A stretch of DNA of 64,000 nt from Burkholderiales bacterium (GTDB taxonomy: Bacteria; Pseudomonadota; Gammaproteobacteria; Burkholderiales; Burkholderiaceae_C), in contig JADJCH010000062.1 in the NCBI GenBank assembly GCA_016703325.1, forward strand, positions 356,171-420,170, written 5' to 3'. How positions within the stretch are numbered: position 1 is the stretch's first letter; the number at the start of each line of letters is the position of its first letter. The position numbers and the translations under genes were made by a program. Below, piece by piece: positions 40,742 to 47,646 of this stretch. The notes under the pieces are model-generated. The model did no database searches. It was not told the origin of the DNA and worked only from the letters and a program-made list of their open reading frames with translations.

Positions 40742-42799
40742 GTGAGCCCCCGCCGCCCCTCCACGCTCCCACCCGACGGCGGCGCACCGCCGCACCACCC
40801 GCCGCGCCACCCGCCACCGGATGCCGCCCACGCCGCCGTCACCGGCATCACGGCCCTGGGCGGGCTGGTCCTGCTGCTCGCCCTGCTGGGGGGCTTCCTG
40901 GGAGCCGACCTGTTCGCGCTGGAGCGGGAGGTGAACGCCCCCGGCGCCCGGCTGCTCACCCAGGCCGAGGTGCTGGAGGACGGACCGGTTTCCCCCAGCC
41001 TGCCGGCCGCTGCCCCTGCGGCCAGCGCCCCCGGTTGGCGCAGCGCAGTGCTGCCGGACAACTGGGATGGTCGACGCCCCGGGTACACCGGGCAGGTCTG
41101 GTACCGCCTGCCACTGCCGGCGGCTTCCCCCGGCGAGCGCCGCGCCGTCTACCTGCCGGCGGTGGGCATGAATGCAGAGTTCTGGCTCAACGGCCAGCGC
41201 CTGGGCAGCCCCGGGCGGCTGACGCAGCAGGTCAGCCGCCACTTCTACACCCCGCAGCTGATGGAGCTGCCCGCAGCGAACTCACGGACCCCGGACACCC
41301 TGCTGCTGCGGGTGGTAGGGCATCCGGGTTACCGCTGCGGGCTGGCCCCGGTGTGGGTGGGCCCCTACGACCCGTTGTACGACGCCTGGCGCCGCCGCCA
41401 GGCCTGGCAGAGTGATGGCACCCTGGTCACCATCGTCTTCAACCTCGCGATTGCGGTGTACGTGCTGCTGATCGCCTGGCGAGAGCGCAGCCACAGCGCC
41501 TACGCCTGGTTCGGCGCTGCCGCTCTGGTCTGGGGGCTGCGCAACCTCAACTACGTCGTCACCGATCCGCCGGTGCCGGACCTGCTCTGGGCCGAGTTGT
41601 GCGTGAGCGGGGCGGCCTGGTTCACCGGGCTGTTCGCCATCTTTGCACTGCGCTTTGCCGAAGCCGAGCTGCCCGGCTACCGCGGCCCGCGCTGGCTGCC
41701 GCCGCTGGCGGGCCTCTACATGGTCGGGGCCACCGTCCACTTTCTCAGCGCCGACAGTTATGCCCGCGCCAACGGCGCCTTTGCGCTGCTCGCCTTCATC
41801 GGCATCAGCCTGACCATCTGGACCCAGTGGCGCCTGCTCTGGCTGGCCTGGCAGCTGCGCCGTGCCGAGCTCACCGCCGTGGGCTGTGCGGCGCTGACCT
41901 ACCTGGTGCTGCTGCTGCACGACTACCGCATCGGCATCGACACCACCACCCTGGGGGAGGTGTTCCTGCGCCAGTACGCCGCACTGCCGCTGTTCGTGGC
42001 CATCGCAGCCACGCTGGCGCGGCGCTACCTGCAGGCCCTGGCCCGCGAGCGTCAGTTCAACGCCCAGTTGCAGTCGGAGGTCGAAGCCCAGCGCACCCAG
42101 CTGGAACGCAGCTTCGCCCAGCTGCGAGAGGTGGAGCGCGCGGTGGAGGGTGAACGGGCCCGCGAACAGGAGCGCAGCCGCCTGATGGGCGACCTGCACG
42201 ACGGCCTGGGCCTGCACCTGGTGACCGCCCTGCGCCAGGCCCACCACCGCGACACCCCGCGCGAGGCGGTGGCCGCCACCCTGCAGGACTGCCTGGACGA
42301 CCTGCGCGTGGCCATCGACTCCCTGGACGCCCACGAGCGCGACCCCCTGGCGCTGCTGGGCACGCTGCGCTGGCGCATGGCGCCGCGCTTCGAATCCCTC
42401 GGCCTGCGGCTGGACTGGGACGTGGCCTGCGACCTGCCCACCCTGCCGGCGCTGGACGCCGCCGATGCCCTGCAGCTGCTGCGCATCGTCCAGGAAGCAC
42501 TCACCAACGCCCTCAAGCACAGCGGCGCCCGCGTCGTCACCCTCGGCCTGCAGCACGACGGCGTGGCCGCCTGCATCAGCGTGCGCGACAACGGCAGCGG
42601 CTGGGAGCCCACCCAGGTCGCGCCCGGCCGCGGCCTGGGTCAGATGCACGCCCGCGCCCGCCGCATCGGCGCCGTGCTGGGCGTCATCGCCTCGCCCGGC
42701 CAGGGCAGCCTGGTGCGCCTGCGCCTGGCCCCTCCGCCTGTCTCCGACACCGGGGCGCAAACCCTTTATCCAACCCCCTCAGGAGCCAACCCGTCATGA
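40742..42799 (+). CDS. 7TM-type sensor histidine kinase (HisKA_3)
   Basis: A 685-aa membrane kinase from a GTG at 40742. One N-terminal membrane helix is followed by a periplasmic galactose-binding-like beta domain (WYRLPLPAASPGERRAVYLPAVG, AEFWLNGQRLGSPG), as in 7TMR-DISM sensors, then about seven membrane helices (about 230-430) and a coiled coil. HisKA_3 has MGDLHDGLGLHLV with phospho-acceptor H486. The HATPase has LRIVQEALTNALKHSGA, VRDNGSGWEP and RGLGQMHARARRIGA. Its stop overlaps the next start (ATGA). It probably senses a carbohydrate or envelope signal and phosphorylates the regulator just upstream. Confidence 0.9.
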   Translation: MSPRRPSTLPPDGGAPPHHPPRHPPPDAAHAAVTGITALGGLVLLLALLGGFLGADLFALEREVNAPGARLLTQAEVLEDGPVSPSLPAAAPAASAPGWRSAVLPDNWDGRRPGYTGQVWYRLPLPAASPGERRAVYLPAVGMNAEFWLNGQRLGSPGRLTQQVSRHFYTPQLMELPAANSRTPDTLLLRVVGHPGYRCGLAPVWVGPYDPLYDAWRRRQAWQSDGTLVTIVFNLAIAVYVLLIAWRERSHSAYAWFGAAALVWGLRNLNYVVTDPPVPDLLWAELCVSGAAWFTGLFAIFALRFAEAELPGYRGPRWLPPLAGLYMVGATVHFLSADSYARANGAFALLAFIGISLTIWTQWRLLWLAWQLRRAELTAVGCAALTYLVLLLHDYRIGIDTTTLGEVFLRQYAALPLFVAIAATLARRYLQALARERQFNAQLQSEVEAQRTQLERSFAQLREVERAVEGERAREQERSRLMGDLHDGLGLHLVTALRQAHHRDTPREAVAATLQDCLDDLRVAIDSLDAHERDPLALLGTLRWRMAPRFESLGLRLDWDVACDLPTLPALDAADALQLLRIVQEALTNALKHSGARVVTLGLQHDGVAACISVRDNGSGWEPTQVAPGRGLGQMHARARRIGAVLGVIASPGQGSLVRLRLAPPPVSDTGAQTLYPTPSGANPS

Positions 42800-43512
42800 A
42801 ACCCACCGCAGCCTCCACCGTCGTTCACCGGACCCTTCCCCTGCTCGGGTGGTTCGCCACCGGCCTGCTGGCCACCGCCACGGCCCTGGCGGCGCCTGCA
42901 ACGCCCGGCTCCAGGCCCTCCGACGAACAGGTGCGCAAGGACATCTGGCGCGACGGCAAGGGCATGCTCGACTTCCGCACCACCGCGGGCAAGTCCGGCG
43001 AATACGAGTGGGAGGAGCGCAGCCAGACCTGGTTCTTCCAGCGCGGCTTTGTCGTCACCCGCGAAGGCGGCCTGGCCGAATACCCCCAGGCCAAGCTGGA
43101 AGTCGGCGGCCTGGCGGTGTACCGCCTCAGCGGCGGCAGCTGGCAGTTCCAGAAGCAGCTCACCACCTTCAACCGCTACACCGGCATCCCGGCCCCCAGC
43201 GACGACGAGCTGCTGGAACTGGCCCTTCAGGGCAAGGACCGGGTGTTCCGCCAGGACCTGCGCGACATGCCCGGCGGGCTGGGCGAAGTGAAGATGTCCC
43301 AGACCCTGCAGCCGCGCTGGCAGAACGCCAACGTCATCAGCTTCTGGGTGGAGGCCCGCTACGACTACCGCGTGCCCAGCAACGGCAGCGTCGTGCCCTG
43401 CCTGGCGCAGTACGAGGTGCGCACCTTCCGCGCCAACACCCAATCCCCCTGGGGCAACACCACCGGCCTGGGCCGCAAGGTGCTCCAGGGCTGCGGCGCG
43501 CCCGGCCGGTGA
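42796..43512 (+). CDS. Secreted protein of unknown function, coupled to the 7TM kinase
   Basis: A 238-aa precursor with a signal peptide (LPLLGWFATGLLATATALAAP). The mature part has no motif I recognise; it is rich in charged and aromatic residues (GEYEWEERSQTWFFQRGFV, SFWVEARYDYRVPSNGS) and has two Cys near the C-terminus that could form a disulfide. Its ATG overlaps the kinase stop and its TGA overlaps the next GTG, so it is translationally coupled on both sides. It may be a periplasmic accessory or output of the kinase system. Confidence 0.8.
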   Translation: MKPTAASTVVHRTLPLLGWFATGLLATATALAAPATPGSRPSDEQVRKDIWRDGKGMLDFRTTAGKSGEYEWEERSQTWFFQRGFVVTREGGLAEYPQAKLEVGGLAVYRLSGGSWQFQKQLTTFNRYTGIPAPSDDELLELALQGKDRVFRQDLRDMPGGLGEVKMSQTLQPRWQNANVISFWVEARYDYRVPSNGSVVPCLAQYEVRTFRANTQSPWGNTTGLGRKVLQGCGAPGR

Positions 43513-44168
43513 AACGCTCCGCCCTGCCACTGCTGCTGGCCGCCGCTGGGCTTTCCACCGGCGTGGAGCCGGCCCAGGCCGAACCACCGCCGGAGCAGGA
43601 AGCGCCCCCCGCCGCCCTGCTCGCCCTCATCCCGGCCGGGCAGGAGCTGCTGGCCTGGGCACGCGCCGACCTCAACCTCGATGGCCGGCCCGACATCGTC
43701 TTCATCCTCCAGCCCAACGGCAGCCACCCCTACGATGACCCCGACCGCGGCGAGCAGCCCCGTCCCCTGGTCGTCGCCCTGGGTGGCGCCGACGGGCGCC
43801 TGCGCGAGGCCAACCGCAACCCTGGCCTGGTGCGCTGCCAGAACTGCGGCGGCACCTGGCCGGAGCCCTTCGATTCCCTCAGCGCCCGGCGTGGGAGCTT
43901 CAGCCTCAGCCACTACGGCGGCAGCCGCTGGCGCTGGAGCGACGCATGGACCTTCACCTGGGACCCCTCCCGGCGCGACTGGCTGCTCAGCCGCCACAGC
44001 GAAGGCGCCGACACCGCGGATGAAGGCCACCTGCTGCGCCAGCGCCGCCGCGGCGTCCACTTCGGCCCTCTGCGCCTGCACCAGGTGAACGGCGACACCT
44101 TCCTGACCGAGCAGGTCTGGCGACATGCACCTGCGCCTCGGGCCCGGCGGGATCCGCAACGCGACTGA
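43509..44168 (+). CDS. Secreted protein of unknown function with a DLNLDGRPD calcium-loop-like motif
   Basis: A 219-aa precursor from a GTG at 43509 that overlaps the previous stop. The signal peptide is KRSALPLLLAAAGLS..VEPAQAE. Residues about 50-64 read ARADLNLDGRPDIVFIL, like an FG-GAP/EF-type calcium-binding loop. A pair LVRCQNCGG could bind metal or form a disulfide. The C-terminal third is Trp/Arg/His-rich. It is the last gene of the operon. Similar small 'DLNGDG' periplasmic proteins exist, but I know of no assigned function. Confidence 0.78.
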   Translation: MKRSALPLLLAAAGLSTGVEPAQAEPPPEQEAPPAALLALIPAGQELLAWARADLNLDGRPDIVFILQPNGSHPYDDPDRGEQPRPLVVALGGADGRLREANRNPGLVRCQNCGGTWPEPFDSLSARRGSFSLSHYGGSRWRWSDAWTFTWDPSRRDWLLSRHSEGADTADEGHLLRQRRRGVHFGPLRLHQVNGDTFLTEQVWRHAPAPRARRDPQRD

Positions 44169-44215
44169 GCGCGCCGCCACCGCGGGCCTGCAGGCCCCAG
44201 CGACAGGCCCCGGCG

Positions 44216-44264
44216 GTCGTGCCCCTGCCGTCGTGCCCCTGCCGTCGTGTGCCCCTGCCGTCGG
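44216..44264. repeat. Three tandem copies of a 14-16 bp unit (GTCGTGCCCCTGCC)
   Basis: Units at 44216, 44230 and 44244 (the third has a 2-bp TG insertion) plus a partial fourth GTCGG. They lie in the 278-bp gap between the secreted-protein operon and the methyltransferase, upstream of the palindrome at 44361. No gene is seen in this gap. Confidence 0.75.
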
Positions 44265-44360
44265 CCGACCCCACTACACTGCAGCCCTTCCCTGGTCTGC
44301 CGGCCCAACTGCCGGCGACCCACTGCCGTCTTGCCTCGCCTGTCTGCCGCCCCCGATGCC

Positions 44361-44376
44361 CCGCATCCGGATGCGG
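44361..44376. promoter_or_regulatory. Variant operator palindrome upstream of the methyltransferase
   Basis: CCGCATCCGGATGCGG is a perfect 16-bp palindrome, matching the TCGCAT-CCGG-ATGCGA core at 14 of 16 positions (the outermost pair changed symmetrically). It ends 70 bp before the ATG at 44447. Symmetric change of both arms supports a real dyad rather than chance. Confidence 0.6.
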
Positions 44377-44446
44377 CAGGGATGGGATCGCATTGCGAAC
44401 CTCCATCCGCCCCGGCCCCGCGCCAGGTGCCAGCCAGGACCGCCCG

Positions 44447-45145
44447 ATGCCGGGTTACCTCACCCATTTCCAGCAGATCGCCGTGGCCGGCGTCGCCGAC
44501 CTGCGCATGCGCGCCCTGCTCGACCGCCAGCAGTTCGCCGACGCTCTGGGCGAGGCCGCCGCGCTGGGCATCTCCGACGCTGCCTGGCCCCTGTTCGGCC
44601 TGGTCTGGCCCGCCGGCCAGGCCCTGGCAGCCGCCGTCGCCGACCGGCCTGTGGATGCCGATGAGCACATCCTCGAAATCGGCTGCGGCCTGGCCCTGGC
44701 CAGCCTGGTCTGCCACCGCCGAGGCGCCCGCGTCACCGCCAGCGACTGCCACCCCCTGGCCGGCAACTTCCTGCGCGAAAACCTGCACCTGAACCACCTG
44801 CCCCCACTGCGCTACCGCCACGGCGACTGGGCCGCCCCGCAGACCGCCGAACTCGCCCCCACCTGTGCCCAGGGCCCACGCCTGCAGGGCCGCTTCGACC
44901 TCATCATGGGCAGCGACGTGCTCTACGAACGCGACGACCGCGGCCTGCTGCCCGGCTTCATCGAACGCCACGCCGCCGAACGCGGCGAAGTCCTCATCGT
45001 CGACCCCAACCGCGGCAACCGCGCGGCCTTCACCCGCCGCATGCGTTCGCAGGGCTATGAGCTGGACGAAGCCCTGCTCACCGGCCCGGCAGTGCAGGCC
45101 GGCGGGCCGATCTGGCGAGGGCGGCTGCTGCGGTATCGGCGCTGA
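44447..45145 (+). CDS. Class I SAM-dependent methyltransferase
   Basis: A 232-aa protein with a Rossmann SAM-binding motif ILEIGCGLALASLVCHRRGARVTASD (quoted as ILEIGCGLALAS and VTASD) and FDLIMGSDVLYERDD, the arrangement of the METTL21/lysine-methyltransferase-like (NNMT/PNMT-lysine MTase) group. EWP-type segment LFGLVWPAGQALA precedes motif I, also typical of that group. Protein or small-molecule methylation is possible; the target is unknown. The ATG at 44447 was chosen; it stands alone, downstream of a variant operator palindrome. Confidence 0.85.
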   Translation: MPGYLTHFQQIAVAGVADLRMRALLDRQQFADALGEAAALGISDAAWPLFGLVWPAGQALAAAVADRPVDADEHILEIGCGLALASLVCHRRGARVTASDCHPLAGNFLRENLHLNHLPPLRYRHGDWAAPQTAELAPTCAQGPRLQGRFDLIMGSDVLYERDDRGLLPGFIERHAAERGEVLIVDPNRGNRAAFTRRMRSQGYELDEALLTGPAVQAGGPIWRGRLLRYRR

Positions 45146-45277
45146 GCCGGCCGGTTGGCCGGCTTGACGGCTTGACGACCTCTCAAAATTTCGATTATTG
45201 TGGAAACATGGATTCAGGCCTCGCCCCGGCGTGTCGTGCGCTGCTCCCGATGAACCTGTGAACCTTTGGAGGTCTCA

Positions 45278-46324
45278 ATGAACGCCCCTGTCGATGCGAA
45301 AGTCGATGCCAACGTCGACGTGAAGGAAGTCGTGCGCCAGAAGTACGGCGAAGCGGCCCGGCGGGTCAGCCGCGGCGCGGCCGGCAGCTGCTGCGGCGGC
45401 GGCGGTGGGAATGGCGGAGGTGCGGTCCGCGCCAGCGCCGCCTCGGCCCTGGGCCAGTGCGACCCCATCACCACCGACCTCTACGACGCCGCCCAGGCCG
45501 CCGACGTGCCGGCCGAGGCGATGCTCGCCTCCCTGGGCTGCGGCAACCCCACCGCGCTGGCCGAGCTGCGCCCCGGCGAAACCGTGCTCGACCTCGGCTG
45601 TGGCGGCGGCATCGACGTGCTGCTCTCCGCCCGCCGCGTCGGCCCCAGCGGCATGGCCTTCGGCCTGGACATGACCGACGACATGCTCGCCCTGGCCGAG
45701 GCCAACAAGCGCAAGAGCGGCCTGACCCACGTGCACTTCCTGAAGGGCGAGATCGAGCGCATCCCCCTGCCGAGCGACTCGGTGGACGTGATCATCTCCA
45801 ACTGCGTCATCAACCTCAGCGCCGACAAGGACCAGGTGCTGCGCGAAGCCTTCCGAGTGCTCAAACCCGGCGGCCGCTTCGCGGTCTCCGACGTGGTGCT
45901 GCGCGGCGAGGTGCCGGAGATCCTCCGCCGCAACGTCGCGCTGTGGATCGGCTGTGTCGCCGGCGCCCTGCGCGACAGCGACTACCTCGCCAAACTCCAG
46001 GCCGCCGGCTTCGAGGACGCCAGCATCGAAATCACCCGCGAATACACCGTCGAGGACGCCCGCGACTTCCTCGCCGGCCAACCCCTGGACCTCCAGGCCC
46101 TGGCCCAACAGGAGGACGGCAAGTTCGCCAGCGGCTTCGTGCGGGCGCGCAAGCCGCTGGGGGCGGTTGGGCCGGTGGCGGGCGGTGCGGCCGCTGGCGC
46201 CGCAGCGGTCACGGCTCCCGCAGCAGAGCCAGCCGCTGCCGCTTCGAGTTCCTGCGGCTGCGCGCCGAGCTGCTGTGGTGGAAACCGGGCAATGGGTTCC
46301 AGCCAGGCACCGGCTTCTCACTGA
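45278..46324 (+). CDS. arsM: Arsenite S-adenosylmethionine methyltransferase
   Basis: A 348-aa protein. Methyltransferase motif I is VLDLGCGGGIDVLLSARRVG. The cysteines expected for As(III) binding and transfer are present in GQCDP, SLGCGNPTA, ISNCVINLS and WIGCVAG. Extra Cys clusters occur near the N-terminus (GSCCGGGGG) and C-terminus (SCGCAPSCCGG), typical of ArsM. It methylates arsenite to methylated, in part volatile, species. The ATG at 45278 is preceded by TTGGAGG. The 132-bp upstream gap is AT-rich around 45182-45210, a probable promoter, but no arsR gene is adjacent. Confidence 0.93.
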   Translation: MNAPVDAKVDANVDVKEVVRQKYGEAARRVSRGAAGSCCGGGGGNGGGAVRASAASALGQCDPITTDLYDAAQAADVPAEAMLASLGCGNPTALAELRPGETVLDLGCGGGIDVLLSARRVGPSGMAFGLDMTDDMLALAEANKRKSGLTHVHFLKGEIERIPLPSDSVDVIISNCVINLSADKDQVLREAFRVLKPGGRFAVSDVVLRGEVPEILRRNVALWIGCVAGALRDSDYLAKLQAAGFEDASIEITREYTVEDARDFLAGQPLDLQALAQQEDGKFASGFVRARKPLGAVGPVAGGAAAGAAAVTAPAAEPAAAASSSCGCAPSCCGGNRAMGSSQAPASH

Positions 46325-46344
46325 CGTGATCAAGGGGCAGCCGC

Positions 46345-46536
46345 ATGGAAGGCAGCGAGGTCCACACCGGCCATCCCGCCGACGGCCAGCCCCAGGCACC
46401 TGACGCCGGCACCAGCGACTGGGCTTGGCTGGACTCGCTCGCCGGCCCACTCGATGCTGACTTCCGGCGGGCGGTCGAGGCGGGACGGCCGGTTCCCGCG
46501 CAAGGGCGGCCGGATTGGGACACCTTGTTCGATTGA
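46345..46536 (+). pseudogene. Possible remnant of a VapB-type antitoxin (C-terminal part)
   Basis: An open frame of 63 codons whose C-terminal half reads DWAWLDSLAGPLDADFRRAVEAGRPVP..RPDWDTLFD. This resembles the toxin-binding tails of AbrB-type VapB antitoxins, but the N-terminal DNA-binding swapped-hairpin is missing. I judge it a truncated antitoxin or a small gene of unknown function. The following frame (46550-46615) may be the matching toxin remnant. Confidence 0.4.
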
Positions 46537-46549
46537 CGCGAGTCCGACC

Positions 46550-46615
46550 ACGGTGCGGACCCTGCGCGATTTCGAGCCCGCTCTCGGGTTGATGGTTCAG
46601 AACCGGGTGGACGGG
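46550..46615 (+). pseudogene. Possible remnant of a PIN-domain (VapC) toxin C-terminus
   Basis: The frame reads TVRTLRDFEPALGLMVQNRVDG, similar to the last strand-helix of PIN toxins, where a V-T-x-N-x-x-D-F segment precedes the C-terminus. Only about 22 codons remain. The rest of the stretch to 46933 (about 320 bp) shows no gene I can support. Confidence 0.35.
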
Positions 46616-46933
46616 TCGGCTGGGCAATGCTCACCGGGACGCCGATCCCGGCTCGCAGCCAAACAGATCCACCCCTCGCTCCATTTCCCCCTGCTCCGGC
46701 CGGACAAAGCTCCCGTCGTCTTGCATCGCGGGGTCATCCAGGGCGGCAGCCGGCGTATCGCCAGTCTTCGACGTCACGGCGCGAGTGTTGGTTTGACAGA
46801 GTCGAAGGCATCGAGCCAGGGACCGAGGGAGGTGTTCATGCTGCACCGGGGATCGAAATGCTGGTGAACAGCCTATGGGTCCCGCCTACAAGGCACAAGA
46901 CCAAAGGGGCGGTCGCACCTGCAAGATCACCCC

Positions 46934-47338
46934 TCAGGCCCCACCCTCCGGTGGGTGCACCTTCGCAAAGGTCAGGATCACCTCGCGGATCAGCTTGCGC
47001 TGCGGCGCGGGCAGCTGCAGGTAGGCATCGACCGTCTCTCGCTCCTGGTAGGTGAGTTTTTCGTCCCAGCGCTGGCGGTGTTCGCGCACCGAACGGGCCA
47101 CCTGGTCGCCAAATCGCAGCACCTGCGGCTCGATCTTCAGCCACTCGGCAAGCACCTGCAGCTTCTCCTGCGATGGGATCGACTCGCCGCGCAGCCAGCG
47201 TCGCACGGCCTGCAGCGTCACCGAACGTCCCCAGTAGCGGGTGTTGAACTCCCTCTCCAGCACCACCGGCCGCAGCGGGTAGCCGGCGCGCTGCATCGCA
47301 TCGCGCAGCCGCTGCGCAAAGGCCAGCTTTTCATCCAT
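46934..47338 (-). CDS. XRE-like helix-turn-helix regulator (Burkholderiales-type)
   Basis: A 134-aa protein. Residues about 1-75 resemble a lambda-repressor-type fold (MDEKLAFAQRLRDAMQRAGYP, RSVTLQAVRRWLRGESIPSQEKLQVLAEWLKI). The C-terminal part is helical (LTYQERETVDAYLQLPAPQRKLIREVILTFAKV) and resembles a small group of regulators found in many Burkholderiales. The target is unknown. A 32-bp dyad 37 bp upstream of the start could be its own operator. Confidence 0.8.
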   Translation of the reverse strand: MDEKLAFAQRLRDAMQRAGYPLRPVVLEREFNTRYWGRSVTLQAVRRWLRGESIPSQEKLQVLAEWLKIEPQVLRFGDQVARSVREHRQRWDEKLTYQERETVDAYLQLPAPQRKLIREVILTFAKVHPPEGGA

Positions 47339-47374
47339 GAACAGGAGGTTCAGTGGGAAGCCGCCGCAGTTGAT

Positions 47375-47406
47375 ACTTTCACTTCACTTTTGTATAAAGA
47401 GAAAGT
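47375..47406. promoter_or_regulatory. AT-rich dyad upstream of the XRE-like regulator
   Basis: ACTTTC at 47375-47380 and GAAAGT at 47401-47406 form 6-bp inverted arms in a markedly AT-rich island. TTCACTT is repeated inside, and TATAAA lies at 47393-47398. It is a candidate promoter/operator between divergent units. The remainder of the gap to 47646 holds nothing I can identify. Confidence 0.4.
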
Positions 47407-47646
47407 TCATTTTTGAGTGCACTGCGAATCCGCGGTGTGTGCTTGCCAGGATCCGCCCAAAAGGCTCCATCAAGCAGGGGAGGTCCTTCAACACGATCTC
47501 CAGCGACCCGTCCGGGCACACCGCCCGGTTGCGGCCCGCGGCTTTTCTGCGGCCATTCGCTGCGGCAGTCATTGCCGCTGTTTCCTGGAGCGACGGGCTG
47601 CTCAAAGGGGCCGTCCGTCGCCGTGTCGTGATTCAGAAGGAATTCC

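Noticed and set aside
46631..46846. 71-codon minus-strand frame between the VapBC-like remnants and the XRE-like gene
   Set aside because: No homology recognised, composition not clearly coding; left as unassigned sequence.
47384..47605. 73-codon minus-strand frame upstream of the XRE-like gene
   Set aside because: Ends inside the AT-rich dyad, has no recognised family or convincing ribosome-binding site, and runs across the promoter region of the lipoprotein gene.
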